Shown here in pieces: positions 17,041 through 26,317 of a stretch of DNA of 64,000 bases. A model generated the notes under the pieces. The model was not told where the DNA came from and ran no database searches. It saw only the letters and a list, made by a program, of their open reading frames with translations. Made by a program: the position numbers and the translations under genes. The stretch is taken from assembly GCF_002269345.1 (NCBI RefSeq), contig NZ_CP022889.1, positions 744,001 to 808,000 of the forward strand. The letters run 5' to 3'. This DNA comes from Tsuneonella mangrovi. Its GTDB lineage: Bacteria; Pseudomonadota; Alphaproteobacteria; Sphingomonadales; Sphingomonadaceae. Each line of letters starts with the position of its first letter. Positions within the stretch are counted from its first letter, which is position 1.

Positions 17041-17802
17041 ATGACAGACCCGCTCGACTTCTCCGGCCGCTCCGCACTCGTAACCGGCGCCGCCTCCGGC
17101 ATCGGCACCGCAACCGCCCGCTGGCTCGCCGATCACAACATCGATACCTTGCACCTCGTCGATGTCGACGCCGACGGGCTCGCGGCGCTCGACCTGCCGT
17201 GCAAGGTCGAAACCTACGTCCACGACGTGTCCGACCCGCAGTTCTGGGGCGGATTCGAGCGCGCGGTCGGCAAGCTCGATCATGCCGCGGTAAACGCCGG
17301 GATCGGCAGTGGTGGCGAGATCGCCGAACAGAGCTTCGAGGACTGGCGCCGGGTGATGGCGGTCAACCTCGACGGCGCGTTCCTCACACTCGCCGCTGCG
17401 CTGCGGCTGATGCGCGCCAACGGCGGCGGCAGCGCGGTCGTCACCGGCTCGATCACCGCGGTAAAACCGGTCGCCGGGATCGGTGCCTACGGCGTTGCCA
17501 AGGCCGGCGTTGCGCACATGGCCCGGATCGCTGCGGCGGAGAATGCCGCGCACAATATCCGCGTCAACGCGATCGCGCCCGGCGGGGTCGACACCAACAT
17601 CTGGAACGCGGGCGAAGCGTTCCAGCAAGCGGTTGCCGCACACGGCCGCGAGGCGGCAATTGCGGCAATGGGCGATAGCCACCCACGCGGCCGTTTTGCC
17701 ACCGCCGACGAACTCGCGCGCGACATCGGCTACCTGCTGTCGGATATGTCCGCCAACGTCACCGGCACCGTGCTGGTGAGCGACGGCGGTTACTCGCTCT
17801 AG
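17041..17802 (+). CDS. SDR family NAD(P)-dependent oxidoreductase
   Basis: This 253-residue classical short-chain dehydrogenase has the cofactor motif TGAASGIGTATA, the NAG motif (AAVNAGIGSGG), the catalytic serine in TGSITAVKP, the YxxxK pair in GAYGVAKAG, and the C-terminal LLSDMSANVTGTVLVSDGGY typical of the family. Substrate unknown. It follows the NtrC-type regulator by about 50 bp and is convergent with folP. Confidence 0.88.
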   Translation: MTDPLDFSGRSALVTGAASGIGTATARWLADHNIDTLHLVDVDADGLAALDLPCKVETYVHDVSDPQFWGGFERAVGKLDHAAVNAGIGSGGEIAEQSFEDWRRVMAVNLDGAFLTLAAALRLMRANGGGSAVVTGSITAVKPVAGIGAYGVAKAGVAHMARIAAAENAAHNIRVNAIAPGGVDTNIWNAGEAFQQAVAAHGREAAIAAMGDSHPRGRFATADELARDIGYLLSDMSANVTGTVLVSDGGYSL

Positions 17803-17808
17803 CGCGTC

Positions 17809-18921
17809 CTACGCAGGCAATTCGCTGAAGTCGGTCAGCGCCGCATCGCGCAGGCCGCGCCACACGTTGCGCGCCTGCACTGTCTCGAACACGTCGTGGA
17901 CCCGCAGCAGTTGCACGCCCGCGTCCATCCCCTTGGTCGCCAGCGCGATGCTGCCTCCCACACGCTGCTCGGCAGGCACTTCGTTGCTCAGCGCGCCGAT
18001 CATCCGCTTGCGGCTGACACCCAGCATCAGCGGCTGCCCGAGCGCGTGGAACAGCGGCAGCGCATTCAAAAGCGTGAGATTTTCGGTCACGTTCTTGCCG
18101 AATCCGATGCCCGGATCGAGCACGATCCGCGCGCGATCGATCCCGGCCGCGATCGCTGCGTCGCGCCGCTCCTTGAGCCAATCGAACACGTCGAGCGCCA
18201 CTGCGGCATAGTCCCCGCCGTCGTGCAGCCGCTCGCCCTCACCCGGCGCATGCATCAGCACCACCGGGCACCCGCGTGCGGCAACGAACTCCGGGCTACG
18301 CGGATCGTGGCGCAGCGCGGACACATCGTTGATCATGTGCGCGCCGGCATCGAGCGCAGCCTCCATCACCGCCGGGCGGCGCGTGTCGACGCTGATCGCC
18401 GCGCCCATCTGCGCACAGTATTCGACCGCCGGGATCACGCGCTTCAGCTCGTCGCCTTCCCACACCGCCGGTGCGTTCGGCCGGGTGCTTTCGCCGCCGA
18501 TATCGACCAACGCTGCGCCCGCCTCGAGCATGCGCGCGGCGTGCGCCGCCCCATCCTCGGGCCGGTCGAGGAACTTGCCCCCGTCGGAAAAGCTGTCGGG
18601 CGTAACATTGAGGATCCCCGCGACCTGCGGCTGGTCGAGCCGGATCGTGCGCTCGCCCATCTGCAGCGGTGCATGCGCCTTGGCGAGACTAGCCCATTGC
18701 TCCGCCGCTTCACCGGCAACGCTCTCGGGCAAGGTCGCGAAAGTCTCCTCAGCTGTCGCAGGCGTAAATCGCTCTCGCTGCGTCACCGTGCCATCCCGCC
18801 GCACGATCGCGGCGAAGCGATGCGCGTAGACCAGTCCGCCCGCCAGCCGGACGCAATCGCCCTCTTCGCTCTGCGGGCTGGTGGAAAGGCCGATGGGCTG
18901 GAGATAGATGCGATCGGTCAT
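17809..18921 (-). CDS. folP: Dihydropteroate synthase
   Basis: FolP joins para-aminobenzoate to the pterin pyrophosphate in folate synthesis and is the sulfonamide target. The 370-residue protein shows GILNVTPDSFSDGG, DIGGESTRPNAPAV, ISVDTRRPAVMEAAL and DPGIGFGK. The catalytic core starts near residue 100, so there is an N-terminal extension of about 95 residues of unknown role, as I recall from sphingomonad homologues. The gene stands alone here rather than with glmM or ftsH. Confidence 0.93.
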   Translation of the reverse strand: MTDRIYLQPIGLSTSPQSEEGDCVRLAGGLVYAHRFAAIVRRDGTVTQRERFTPATAEETFATLPESVAGEAAEQWASLAKAHAPLQMGERTIRLDQPQVAGILNVTPDSFSDGGKFLDRPEDGAAHAARMLEAGAALVDIGGESTRPNAPAVWEGDELKRVIPAVEYCAQMGAAISVDTRRPAVMEAALDAGAHMINDVSALRHDPRSPEFVAARGCPVVLMHAPGEGERLHDGGDYAAVALDVFDWLKERRDAAIAAGIDRARIVLDPGIGFGKNVTENLTLLNALPLFHALGQPLMLGVSRKRMIGALSNEVPAEQRVGGSIALATKGMDAGVQLLRVHDVFETVQARNVWRGLRDAALTDFSELPA

Positions 18922-18953
18922 AGCCCCACCGCCCTAGCGCAAACCGCGCCCGA

Positions 18954-18980
18954 TGGAACACATGGAACGCTGTCCTGGAA
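18954..18980 (+). repeat. Dispersed intergenic repeat TGGAACACATGGAAC, copy 1
   Basis: The segment TGGAACACATGGAAC, followed two or three bases later by GTCCTG, lies upstream of folP. A near-identical copy lies at 42654-42680 (24 of 27 positions match). TGGAAC repeats internally every 9 bp. It may be a dispersed intergenic element; its function is unknown. The rest of the 183-bp gap to the cupin gene holds nothing else I recognise. Confidence 0.6.
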
Positions 18981-19104
18981 CAGGAATCGCTGGGGACAAA
19001 TCGGCGGAGCAATGGTCATCGGAGCGGGTTAGCGGCGGGGTTCGGTGTAGGACAGGTTCGATATCGCCGCCGGGGCCATCGAATATCCTTCGCGCAAGTG
19101 GCTA

Positions 19105-19602
19105 CTATTGCTCTGCAAATTTCGCTGATCCGCCCGGGCAGATGTATCGCGGCACCTTTTGGCCGGTTTGCTTGGCGACCGAGAGAATGGTCTCTTCGAT
19201 CCAGCCTGCGTCCATGATGTTCATGAACGACCCGTCATCCGCAAAGTTTATGTTGGCACCATTGACCACCATGAAACCTTCGGCGCCGTCCTTGCTCTGG
19301 AACGTGTGGATCGAACCGCCGGGTTCAAACAGATAGCTACCTGCAGTCTGAACATCCTCGGGATACTCGACGTAAGCCCACGAACCGGCTGTCGTATAGA
19401 AATGAACCGATCCCGTATGGAAATGCTTGGGCAGGATCGTGCCCGCATCGAAGCGCGCATAGAGTACCCAGACCCCGTTCTCGGCGTCGAGGAAGCAAGG
19501 CGTGACGTGCACGCCTGGCAAGACATCTTTCACTTCACCGGCAGAATTGCGATTCAAAGTCAGTAGCCGGTCTTGACTGTTGATGGTTCCAGCAAAGTTC
19601 AT
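19105..19602 (-). CDS. Cupin protein, 2,4'-dihydroxyacetophenone dioxygenase-like
   Basis: This 165-residue single-domain cupin has a metal site suggested by LPKHFHTGSVHFYTT and a second-motif histidine in GGSIHTF. Overall it resembles the 2,4'-dihydroxyacetophenone dioxygenase/acetylacetone-cleaving enzyme group, which cleaves C-C bonds of ketones with Fe(II). The substrate here is unknown. It is divergent from an AraC-type regulator, with a tandem operator-like repeat in the 122-bp gap, so it is a likely regulatory target. Codon choice is less GC-biased than in the neighbours. Confidence 0.78.
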   Translation of the reverse strand: MNFAGTINSQDRLLTLNRNSAGEVKDVLPGVHVTPCFLDAENGVWVLYARFDAGTILPKHFHTGSVHFYTTAGSWAYVEYPEDVQTAGSYLFEPGGSIHTFQSKDGAEGFMVVNGANINFADDGSFMNIMDAGWIEETILSVAKQTGQKVPRYICPGGSAKFAEQ

Positions 19603-19672
19603 GGCAAGCTCTCCCTCGCGAACTGACGGAAATTCATGAACCCGATTCCTTGCGCAAACCGACCGAGAAATA

Positions 19673-19714
19673 TTGTCCTATTACGACATAAATTTGTCTT
19701 TGAACGACATATGC
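19673..19714. promoter_or_regulatory. Two 21-bp tandem repeats, candidate AraC-type operator
   Basis: Units at 19673-19693 and 19694-19714 agree at 14 of 21 positions, with identical blocks TTGTC (19673 and 19694) and ACGACATA (19683 and 19704). Direct repeats spaced two helical turns apart are the usual arrangement for AraC-family sites. They lie between the divergent cupin and AraC genes, 11 bp from the AraC frame start at 19725. Binding by that regulator is inferred. Confidence 0.6.
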
Positions 19715-19724
19715 GCTAATCAGA

Positions 19725-20768
19725 TTGATCATGAATGAAATCATTCGCGCCGCTGCAATTACCGGATTCCGTCGATTGGTCAGGGATCTTGGTGGCGATC
19801 CAGGCCATATCCTGCGTTCCGTAGGCCTCAATGATGCCATGCTTGCAGAACCCGACCGGTACATACCGTATCGCAATGTCGTGTTAGCATTCGAAGAAGC
19901 CGCCCGAGTGCTGGGCATTCCCGATTTCGGCCTTCGGCTGGCAGCGCGCCAGGATATGAACTTTCTTGGCACTCTGGCGCTCGCCATACAATCGGCATCC
20001 AGTGTCCGGGACGGGCTCGCCATCGCCGCCAGGAACATCCACTTCCACACTCCATCGATCAGCATGGAAGGAAGCGGTTCCGATCCAGCCGGATACGAGC
20101 GTTTCAGACTGGATATCTTGTTTAAGGAACCGATCGAAATCCCCCAGGCTGCCGAGCACGCGATTGCACATATGTGCAAGGTGGTTCGTGTTCTCTCGGA
20201 CAATCAAGTGCGCCCATCGCGCATTCATTTTCGGCACCGAAAGTTGGCCAGGGAGCGATGCTACGTCGACCATTTGGGCACCGTCCCGAGATTCGCCTCC
20301 GGCTTCGATGGAATTGAACTGCGTTCGGACGAAATCAGGAAGGACCTGCCAACCGGCAACAGGCAATTACAGGGGTTCGTCGAGCGATTCCTGATTGGTG
20401 TTGCCCCGCCTTCGGACCTTGCCTTGCCAGATCAAGTACGAGATGTCCTGAGACAGTTGATGCGAGTCCAGCAGCCTGGGCTAGAGGACATTTCCCGCGT
20501 CTTGCGGCTACACCCACGGACACTGCAACGTCGGCTAAAGGCATCCGGCACGACCTTCGAGTCCATTCAGGACGAAATGCGGCGCGAACTCGCGGAATCC
20601 CTGTTGGGTCAAGGAGAGGTACCCTTGGCAGTCGTCGCACAATCGGCCGGGTTCTCTGACCAGCCCGCTTTCAATCGGGCGTGCCGCCGCTGGTTTGGAA
20701 TGACGCCGGGCTCGAAGCGAAAGACCTGGCAAGAGGACCATCGCACCGCTCAATTCGGTGCAGCCTGA
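19725..20768 (+). CDS. AraC-family transcriptional regulator
   Basis: The 347-residue protein has an N-terminal arabinose-binding-type domain of the OruR/ArgR-like AraC subgroup (residues 15-200) and a C-terminal double HTH: QPGLEDISRVLRLHPRTLQRR, then LAVVAQSAGFSDQPAFNRACR and WFGMTPGSKRK. It probably controls the divergent cupin gene. MIMNEII gives two starts, 19725 and 19731. The gene has lower GC and more mixed third-position use than its surroundings, which fits acquisition by transfer together with the cupin gene. Confidence 0.86.
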   Translation: MIMNEIIRAAAITGFRRLVRDLGGDPGHILRSVGLNDAMLAEPDRYIPYRNVVLAFEEAARVLGIPDFGLRLAARQDMNFLGTLALAIQSASSVRDGLAIAARNIHFHTPSISMEGSGSDPAGYERFRLDILFKEPIEIPQAAEHAIAHMCKVVRVLSDNQVRPSRIHFRHRKLARERCYVDHLGTVPRFASGFDGIELRSDEIRKDLPTGNRQLQGFVERFLIGVAPPSDLALPDQVRDVLRQLMRVQQPGLEDISRVLRLHPRTLQRRLKASGTTFESIQDEMRRELAESLLGQGEVPLAVVAQSAGFSDQPAFNRACRRWFGMTPGSKRKTWQEDHRTAQFGAA

Positions 20769-20827
20769 ATTACTATGCCCGCAAATGCCTCGATGCGAGA
20801 CGACTCAGGTGTGAAAGGCCCGCCGCC

Positions 20828-21988
<1,161 letters not shown>

Positions 21989-22001
21989 TTATCCACAGGG
22001 T

Positions 22002-22124
22002 GAGTCCAACCGGACTCCGCGTCAAGCACAGAGTTTGCCCGATTATGGTTAACGCCGCGTCAACCATGAAAGAACATAAGGTGTCCGGCACAAGATATTG
22101 AGTCCGTGCCGATTCCCGAGACTC
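22002..22124. promoter_or_regulatory. GANTC cluster in the ccrM upstream region
   Basis: Five GANTC sites occur in 123 bp: GAGTC 22002, GACTC 22013, GAGTC 22100, GATTC 22111 and GACTC 22120. One site per 256 bp is expected at random. The first two lie 26-41 bp upstream of the ccrM start, in the likely leader. Methylation of leader GANTC sites is known to tune ccrM transcription in Caulobacter; the same role here is inferred. Confidence 0.6.
22045..22063 (-). promoter_or_regulatory. CtrA-binding-site-like sequence upstream of ccrM
   Basis: On the minus strand this reads TTGA-CGCGGCG-TTAACCAT, one mismatch from the CtrA consensus TTAA-N7-TTAACCAT. It lies about 70 bp upstream of the ccrM start codon, where CtrA would activate transcription. 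CtrA control of ccrM is known in Caulobacter; here it rests on the motif alone. Confidence 0.55.
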
Positions 22125-22154
22125 GATATCGTGGGGTGTGGCGCGGAAGACTCG

Positions 22155-23591
22155 CTATTCGTCAACCTTCGCATTTTCCCGGTCCAGCTCCGCGCCGCGC
22201 GGATCGTGCGTGGCCGCGGCAATCCCGGCGGGAGTGAATTCCATCAGTTCGTCGGTCTTCGGCGAATAGCGCGGCCAGCCCGGCAGACCGGGACCGTTGG
22301 GATCGCCGGTCATGGCGAAATTCACGAGATAGGAACTGATCGTATCGCCCATGTCTTCGTCGCGCGGGGTCGTGGCCTCGCCGTACTTGATCGCTTGCGT
22401 ATCGAAGAAGAACGGGATGTCGGTCGCGTGCCACGCGCCTTTGTCGTTCAACGCTTGGGCGACGTAGGAAAAGCGATACTCGTAAACCGGGACACCTTGC
22501 CTGGCGATTGTGCCTGCAACGGCGCGCGCGCCCGCCACCATGTATCCGGCCTTGCCGCCGATATCGTCGCCGGTCGCGCCGATCATCAGCGGGACGTGCG
22601 AGAATTCTCCCGAAGCGTAGGCCTTGGCAGCATCGACCGCGATCTTGCCGTCGACGAACGGACTGGAGAACGTGCGCACCTCCCCCGGCTTGATCTCGAA
22701 GTTGGCGAGGTTGAGCCCGCCGACCACATCGTCTGGCGCAAGTGCGCGCAGCTTGGCCAGCGATCGCGGATCGCCAGCAGCAATTCCCTTGGTCCTGGCG
22801 AATGCCAGCCCGTCCCGCTCGGCTTCGCGAAGACCGCCTGCCTCGATAGCCTTGGCATCGCCACCCGACATTACCACCGCCTTGGCAAAGAGACCTTTGG
22901 CCAGCGGCGAAGTCAGCAGGAAATGGACAGAGTATCCGCCTGCGGATTCGCCGATGATCGTCACGTTGTCCGGATCGCCGCCGAACGCTGCGATGTTGCG
23001 TCGGACCCATTTGAGCGCGGCGATCTGGTCGAGATAGCCGTAATTGGCGAAGAAGCCGCTGTCGCCATTCGCTGCGGTCAACTTCGGATGCGCGAAGGTT
23101 CCGAACCGGCCAAGGCGATAGTTCGCGCTGACGAACATCACGCCCTTCTTCGCGAGCTCCGCCCCGCTGTAGGTCGGCGGCGAGGACCCTCCGTTGACGA
23201 AGCCCCCGCCGTAGATCCAGAAGATCACCGGCAGCTTGCCTTTGGCCTGCGCGGGCTTCCACACATTGAGGTAGAGGCAATCCTCGGCTGGCGGCGTGCC
23301 GAGTGGCGCGGCGTCGCTGGCGAATGGTTTCTGCATACAGTCATGGCCGTATTGGGTGGCATCGCGCACGCCGCTCCAGCTCGCAGCCGGTTGTGGCGCC
23401 CGCCAGCGCAGATCGCCGACCGGCGGGGCTGCAAAGGGAATGCCCTTCCAACTGATCACCCCAGCATCGTCCGAACCGCGTACCACGCCGCTCTCGGTCT
23501 TCGCTTCGCTTGGCGGCAAGGCTTGACTGCAACCCGGCACCAATGTGGCAATCATCGCCGCCGTCAGAAGGTTTCTGCGCCCCCGCCCCAT
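22155..23591 (-). CDS. Type-B carboxylesterase, putative lipoprotein
   Basis: This 478-residue carboxylesterase/lipase-family hydrolase has AEDCLYLNVWKP, the oxyanion region FWIYGGGFVNGG, and the nucleophile serine in TIIGESAGGYSVHFLL. The catalytic acid and histidine lie further on. The N-terminus (NLLTAAMIATLVPGC) looks like a lipoprotein signal ending in a loose lipobox, so the enzyme probably acts in the periplasm. The substrate is unknown. ATG 23591 precedes the signal peptide directly; a further 14 codons upstream are unlikely. Confidence 0.85.
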   Translation of the reverse strand: MGRGRRNLLTAAMIATLVPGCSQALPPSEAKTESGVVRGSDDAGVISWKGIPFAAPPVGDLRWRAPQPAASWSGVRDATQYGHDCMQKPFASDAAPLGTPPAEDCLYLNVWKPAQAKGKLPVIFWIYGGGFVNGGSSPPTYSGAELAKKGVMFVSANYRLGRFGTFAHPKLTAANGDSGFFANYGYLDQIAALKWVRRNIAAFGGDPDNVTIIGESAGGYSVHFLLTSPLAKGLFAKAVVMSGGDAKAIEAGGLREAERDGLAFARTKGIAAGDPRSLAKLRALAPDDVVGGLNLANFEIKPGEVRTFSSPFVDGKIAVDAAKAYASGEFSHVPLMIGATGDDIGGKAGYMVAGARAVAGTIARQGVPVYEYRFSYVAQALNDKGAWHATDIPFFFDTQAIKYGEATTPRDEDMGDTISSYLVNFAMTGDPNGPGLPGWPRYSPKTDELMEFTPAGIAAATHDPRGAELDRENAKVDE

Positions 23592-23735
23592 CGTATGTCC
23601 TCTTGCTCGATCCGGCGCGATCATGGCCAGCATCGGATTTCAGTCAAGCTGCGCTTACTCAGAACCGGATTATGCTTGCGTTGGTCGTAGTGATGGCGGA
23701 CATCACTCTCGGTCGCGCAGTCAGGGAGGGACGGC

Positions 23736-24434
23736 ATGGCACTCAAGGTAATCGGCGCGGGTCTGGGGCGGACGGCCACGTTCACCATGAAGTTCGCGTT
23801 GGAGCACCTGGGTTTCGGGCCCTGCTTCCACATGGCCGAAGTGTTCGCCGACGGCAGGCGGCAGGTGCCGTTGTGGCTCGACGTGATCGCCGGCAAGCCC
23901 GACTGGGACGAAGTGTTCAAAGGCTTCCACTCCACCACCGACTACCCCGCCTGCACGTACTGGCGCGAGCTGGCCGAGTTCTATCCGAACGCCAAAGTGC
24001 TGCTGACCGTGCGCGACGCAGACAGCTGGTTCGAATCGGTGACCGAGACGATCTTTTCCGAAGCCATGCAGGGCGGCCTGGTGGGCACACCGCGCGGCGA
24101 CATGATGAAAGGCGCGATTTTCGATCACTTCGGCGGCGGCGACATTCGCGACCGCGCCTTCATGACCGACTGGTTTGAGAAGCGGAACCAGGATGTGATC
24201 GACTCCCTTCCGCCCGAACGGCTGTTGGTGTTCCACCCGCGCCAGGGCTGGGGGCCGCTGTGCGAGTTCCTCGGCGTGCCGGTGCCGCCCGAACCCTTTC
24301 CGCGGGTCAACAGTCGCGACGAAATCCAGCAGGCACACGAAGATCGCAAGGACCTTCCATCGGACCCGGACGCTGTCGAAGAGTTCGGCCGCAACTACAT
24401 CGCCCGGCTCAAGGTCAAGGCGTTCGGCGGCTAA
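23736..24434 (+). CDS. Sulfotransferase-family protein
   Basis: The 232-residue protein has an N-terminal P-loop-like PAPS-binding motif (VIGAGLGRTATFTMKFALE), LLTVRDADSWFESVTETIF as the 3'-phosphate-binding segment, and FHPRQGWGPLCEFLGVPVP near the C-terminus. This is the pattern of the P-loop sulfotransferase family found in many marine and soil proteobacteria. The acceptor is unknown. Its stop overlaps the convergent rnhB stop by four bases. Confidence 0.82.
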   Translation: MALKVIGAGLGRTATFTMKFALEHLGFGPCFHMAEVFADGRRQVPLWLDVIAGKPDWDEVFKGFHSTTDYPACTYWRELAEFYPNAKVLLTVRDADSWFESVTETIFSEAMQGGLVGTPRGDMMKGAIFDHFGGGDIRDRAFMTDWFEKRNQDVIDSLPPERLLVFHPRQGWGPLCEFLGVPVPPEPFPRVNSRDEIQQAHEDRKDLPSDPDAVEEFGRNYIARLKVKAFGG

Positions 24435-25054
24435 AGCAGCACCATTTGCGCCACCGGGGCGAAGCTCTTCCGGTGGAGCGGGGTCGGGCCGTGAAGGCGC
24501 AGCGCCTCCATGTGTTCGGCGGTGCCGTAGCCCATGTTGCGCTCCCACCCGTAGTGCGGATGGTCCTGCGCGGCGGCGCGCATCAGCCGGTCGCGCCATT
24601 CCTTGGCGATGATGCTGGCCGCGCCGATCGCCGGTTCCTTGCCGTCACCGCCCACGATCGCGCGGGCAGGCCAGCGCCACCCATCGCACCGCCCATCCGG
24701 TGTCATGTTCCCGTCGACCAGCACTTCACCCGGATCGCGCCCAAGCGCTTCCGCCAGCCGCTGCGTCGCCAGCGTCATCGCCAGCATCGTAGCGCCAAAG
24801 ATATTGAGCCGGTCGATCTCGTCGGGCTCGACGATCCCCACCCCCCACGCGCAGGTCTGCCGCATCAACGGATCGAGCCGCGCACGCGCCTTCGCGGTCA
24901 GCTTCTTCGAATCGCCGATCCCGTCCGGGCAAGGCTCGCAAAGCACGACTGCAGCGGCTACAACCGGCCCTGCCAGCGGCCCGCGCCCGGCCTCGTCAAC
25001 CCCGGCGACCAGCGGCGCAGGCGCGAAATCGGAATGGGGAGTTCCACAGAGCAT
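24431..25054 (-). CDS. rnhB: Ribonuclease HII
   Basis: RNase HII removes RNA and misincorporated ribonucleotides from DNA. The 207-residue protein shows VAGVDEAGRGPLAGPVVAAA with the first catalytic Asp-Glu pair, GDSKKLTAKARARL, LVDGNMTPDG, and the later ASIIAKEWRDRLM aspartate. The ATG at 25054 fits the family length. Its start codon and that of the divergent sugar dehydrogenase (25053) share one CATG, so each promoter must lie inside the other gene. Confidence 0.93.
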   Translation of the reverse strand: MLCGTPHSDFAPAPLVAGVDEAGRGPLAGPVVAAAVVLCEPCPDGIGDSKKLTAKARARLDPLMRQTCAWGVGIVEPDEIDRLNIFGATMLAMTLATQRLAEALGRDPGEVLVDGNMTPDGRCDGWRWPARAIVGGDGKEPAIGAASIIAKEWRDRLMRAAAQDHPHYGWERNMGYGTAEHMEALRLHGPTPLHRKSFAPVAQMVLL

Positions 25055-26225
25055 GACCAGGACGCAGTACCTCGCCGCCATCCTATCCACGGTGCCGCTC
25101 GCGCTCGCAAGTTGCGGGACGCAGGCAGCGGGGGACAGTGCTGTCGTTGCGAGCCCTTCCGCCGAGGTGGAACGCCCGTTCACAGTGACCGAGCATGGTG
25201 CGTTCGACGAACCGTGGGGTGCCGACTTCGCGCCGGGAACCAGCGTGCTGTTCGTCACCGAGAAGCCGGGCACGATGAAGTTCGTCGACGTGGCAACGGG
25301 CCGGTCCGGCAGCGTCTCTGGCCTGCCCAAGGTCGATTATGGCGGACAGGGCGGCCTTGGCGATGTCGCTTTCCTTCCCTCCGAAGCGGCCCCCGCACTC
25401 GGCACACGGACGATCTTCCTGACATGGGCCGAAGCGGGATCGGGAGACACGCGCGGCGCGGCGCTCGGCAAGGGCACCCTCACCTGCGACCAGCCCAACG
25501 CTTGCCATATCGAGGGCCTTACGGTGATCTGGCGGCAAGTCCCCAAGGTCACCGGGCGCGGGCACTATTCGCACCGCATCGCCTTCGCGCCCGATGGCAA
25601 GACGATGTTCGTTTCCAGCGGAGAGCGGCAGAAGGGCGCGCCGGCGCAGGATGCCACGACCAACCTCGGCAAGATCGTCCACCTCAATCTCGACGGGACG
25701 CCTGCCGCAGGCAATGCACTGGCGAAAAACGACGGCGCGCAACCCGATATCTATTCGATGGGCCACCGCAACGTGCTGGGCCTGCAGTTCGATGCGAGCG
25801 GCCAGCTGTGGGACCTCGAACACGGGCCAAAGGGCGGCGACGAACTCAACCGGGTGGTGAATGGCGACAACTACGGCTGGCCGGTGGTCTCCGACGGCGA
25901 CAACTACAACGGCACGCCGATCCCGCGCCATTCGACCCGCCCCGAATTCCATGCCCCCGCGATCAGCTGGAACCCGGTGATCGCACCGGGCGATTTCGTG
26001 TTCTATTCGGGCAAGCTGTTTCCGCAGTGGAAGGGCGATGCGGTAATCGCCTCGTTCGCCGTGCCCGGACTGGTGCTCGTCAGGACCGATGGCGACAGCG
26101 CGCGGGAAGTCGCCCGTTACCCGCTCGATCGCCGCATTCGCGAAGTGGTCGAAGGGCCCGATGGCGCGCTGTGGCTGCTCGAGGACGGGCCGGAAGGGCA
26201 CCTGCTTGAGCTGCGGCCGAAGTAG
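25053..26225 (+). CDS. PQQ-dependent sugar dehydrogenase (soluble GDH/Hhip-like)
   Basis: The 390-residue protein starts with a lipoprotein signal (YLAAILSTVPLALASCG). The beta-propeller has GAFDEPWGADFAPG, GQGGLGDVAFLPS, HYSHRIAFAPDGKTMFVSSG, YSMGHRNVLGLQFD, GDELNRVVNGDNYGWP and PEGHLLELRPK, all typical of PQQ-binding aldose sugar or sorbosone dehydrogenases. It would oxidise sugars in the periplasm and pass electrons to the respiratory chain. No PQQ synthesis genes are in the window. Confidence 0.88.
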   Translation: MTRTQYLAAILSTVPLALASCGTQAAGDSAVVASPSAEVERPFTVTEHGAFDEPWGADFAPGTSVLFVTEKPGTMKFVDVATGRSGSVSGLPKVDYGGQGGLGDVAFLPSEAAPALGTRTIFLTWAEAGSGDTRGAALGKGTLTCDQPNACHIEGLTVIWRQVPKVTGRGHYSHRIAFAPDGKTMFVSSGERQKGAPAQDATTNLGKIVHLNLDGTPAAGNALAKNDGAQPDIYSMGHRNVLGLQFDASGQLWDLEHGPKGGDELNRVVNGDNYGWPVVSDGDNYNGTPIPRHSTRPEFHAPAISWNPVIAPGDFVFYSGKLFPQWKGDAVIASFAVPGLVLVRTDGDSAREVARYPLDRRIREVVEGPDGALWLLEDGPEGHLLELRPK

Positions 26226-26317
26226 CTGCCCCATCGGGCGGCTCGCGAAAGCCTCGATTGTGCGCCATCTCGGTTGCTGCCATAGATCGCGCTTCTTCGG
26301 GCGGATGAAAGCGACAA

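Noticed and set aside
15850-17682. Open frame of 610 codons opposite the NtrC-type regulator and SDR
   Set aside because: Spans two confident genes antisense and has no protein-like features.
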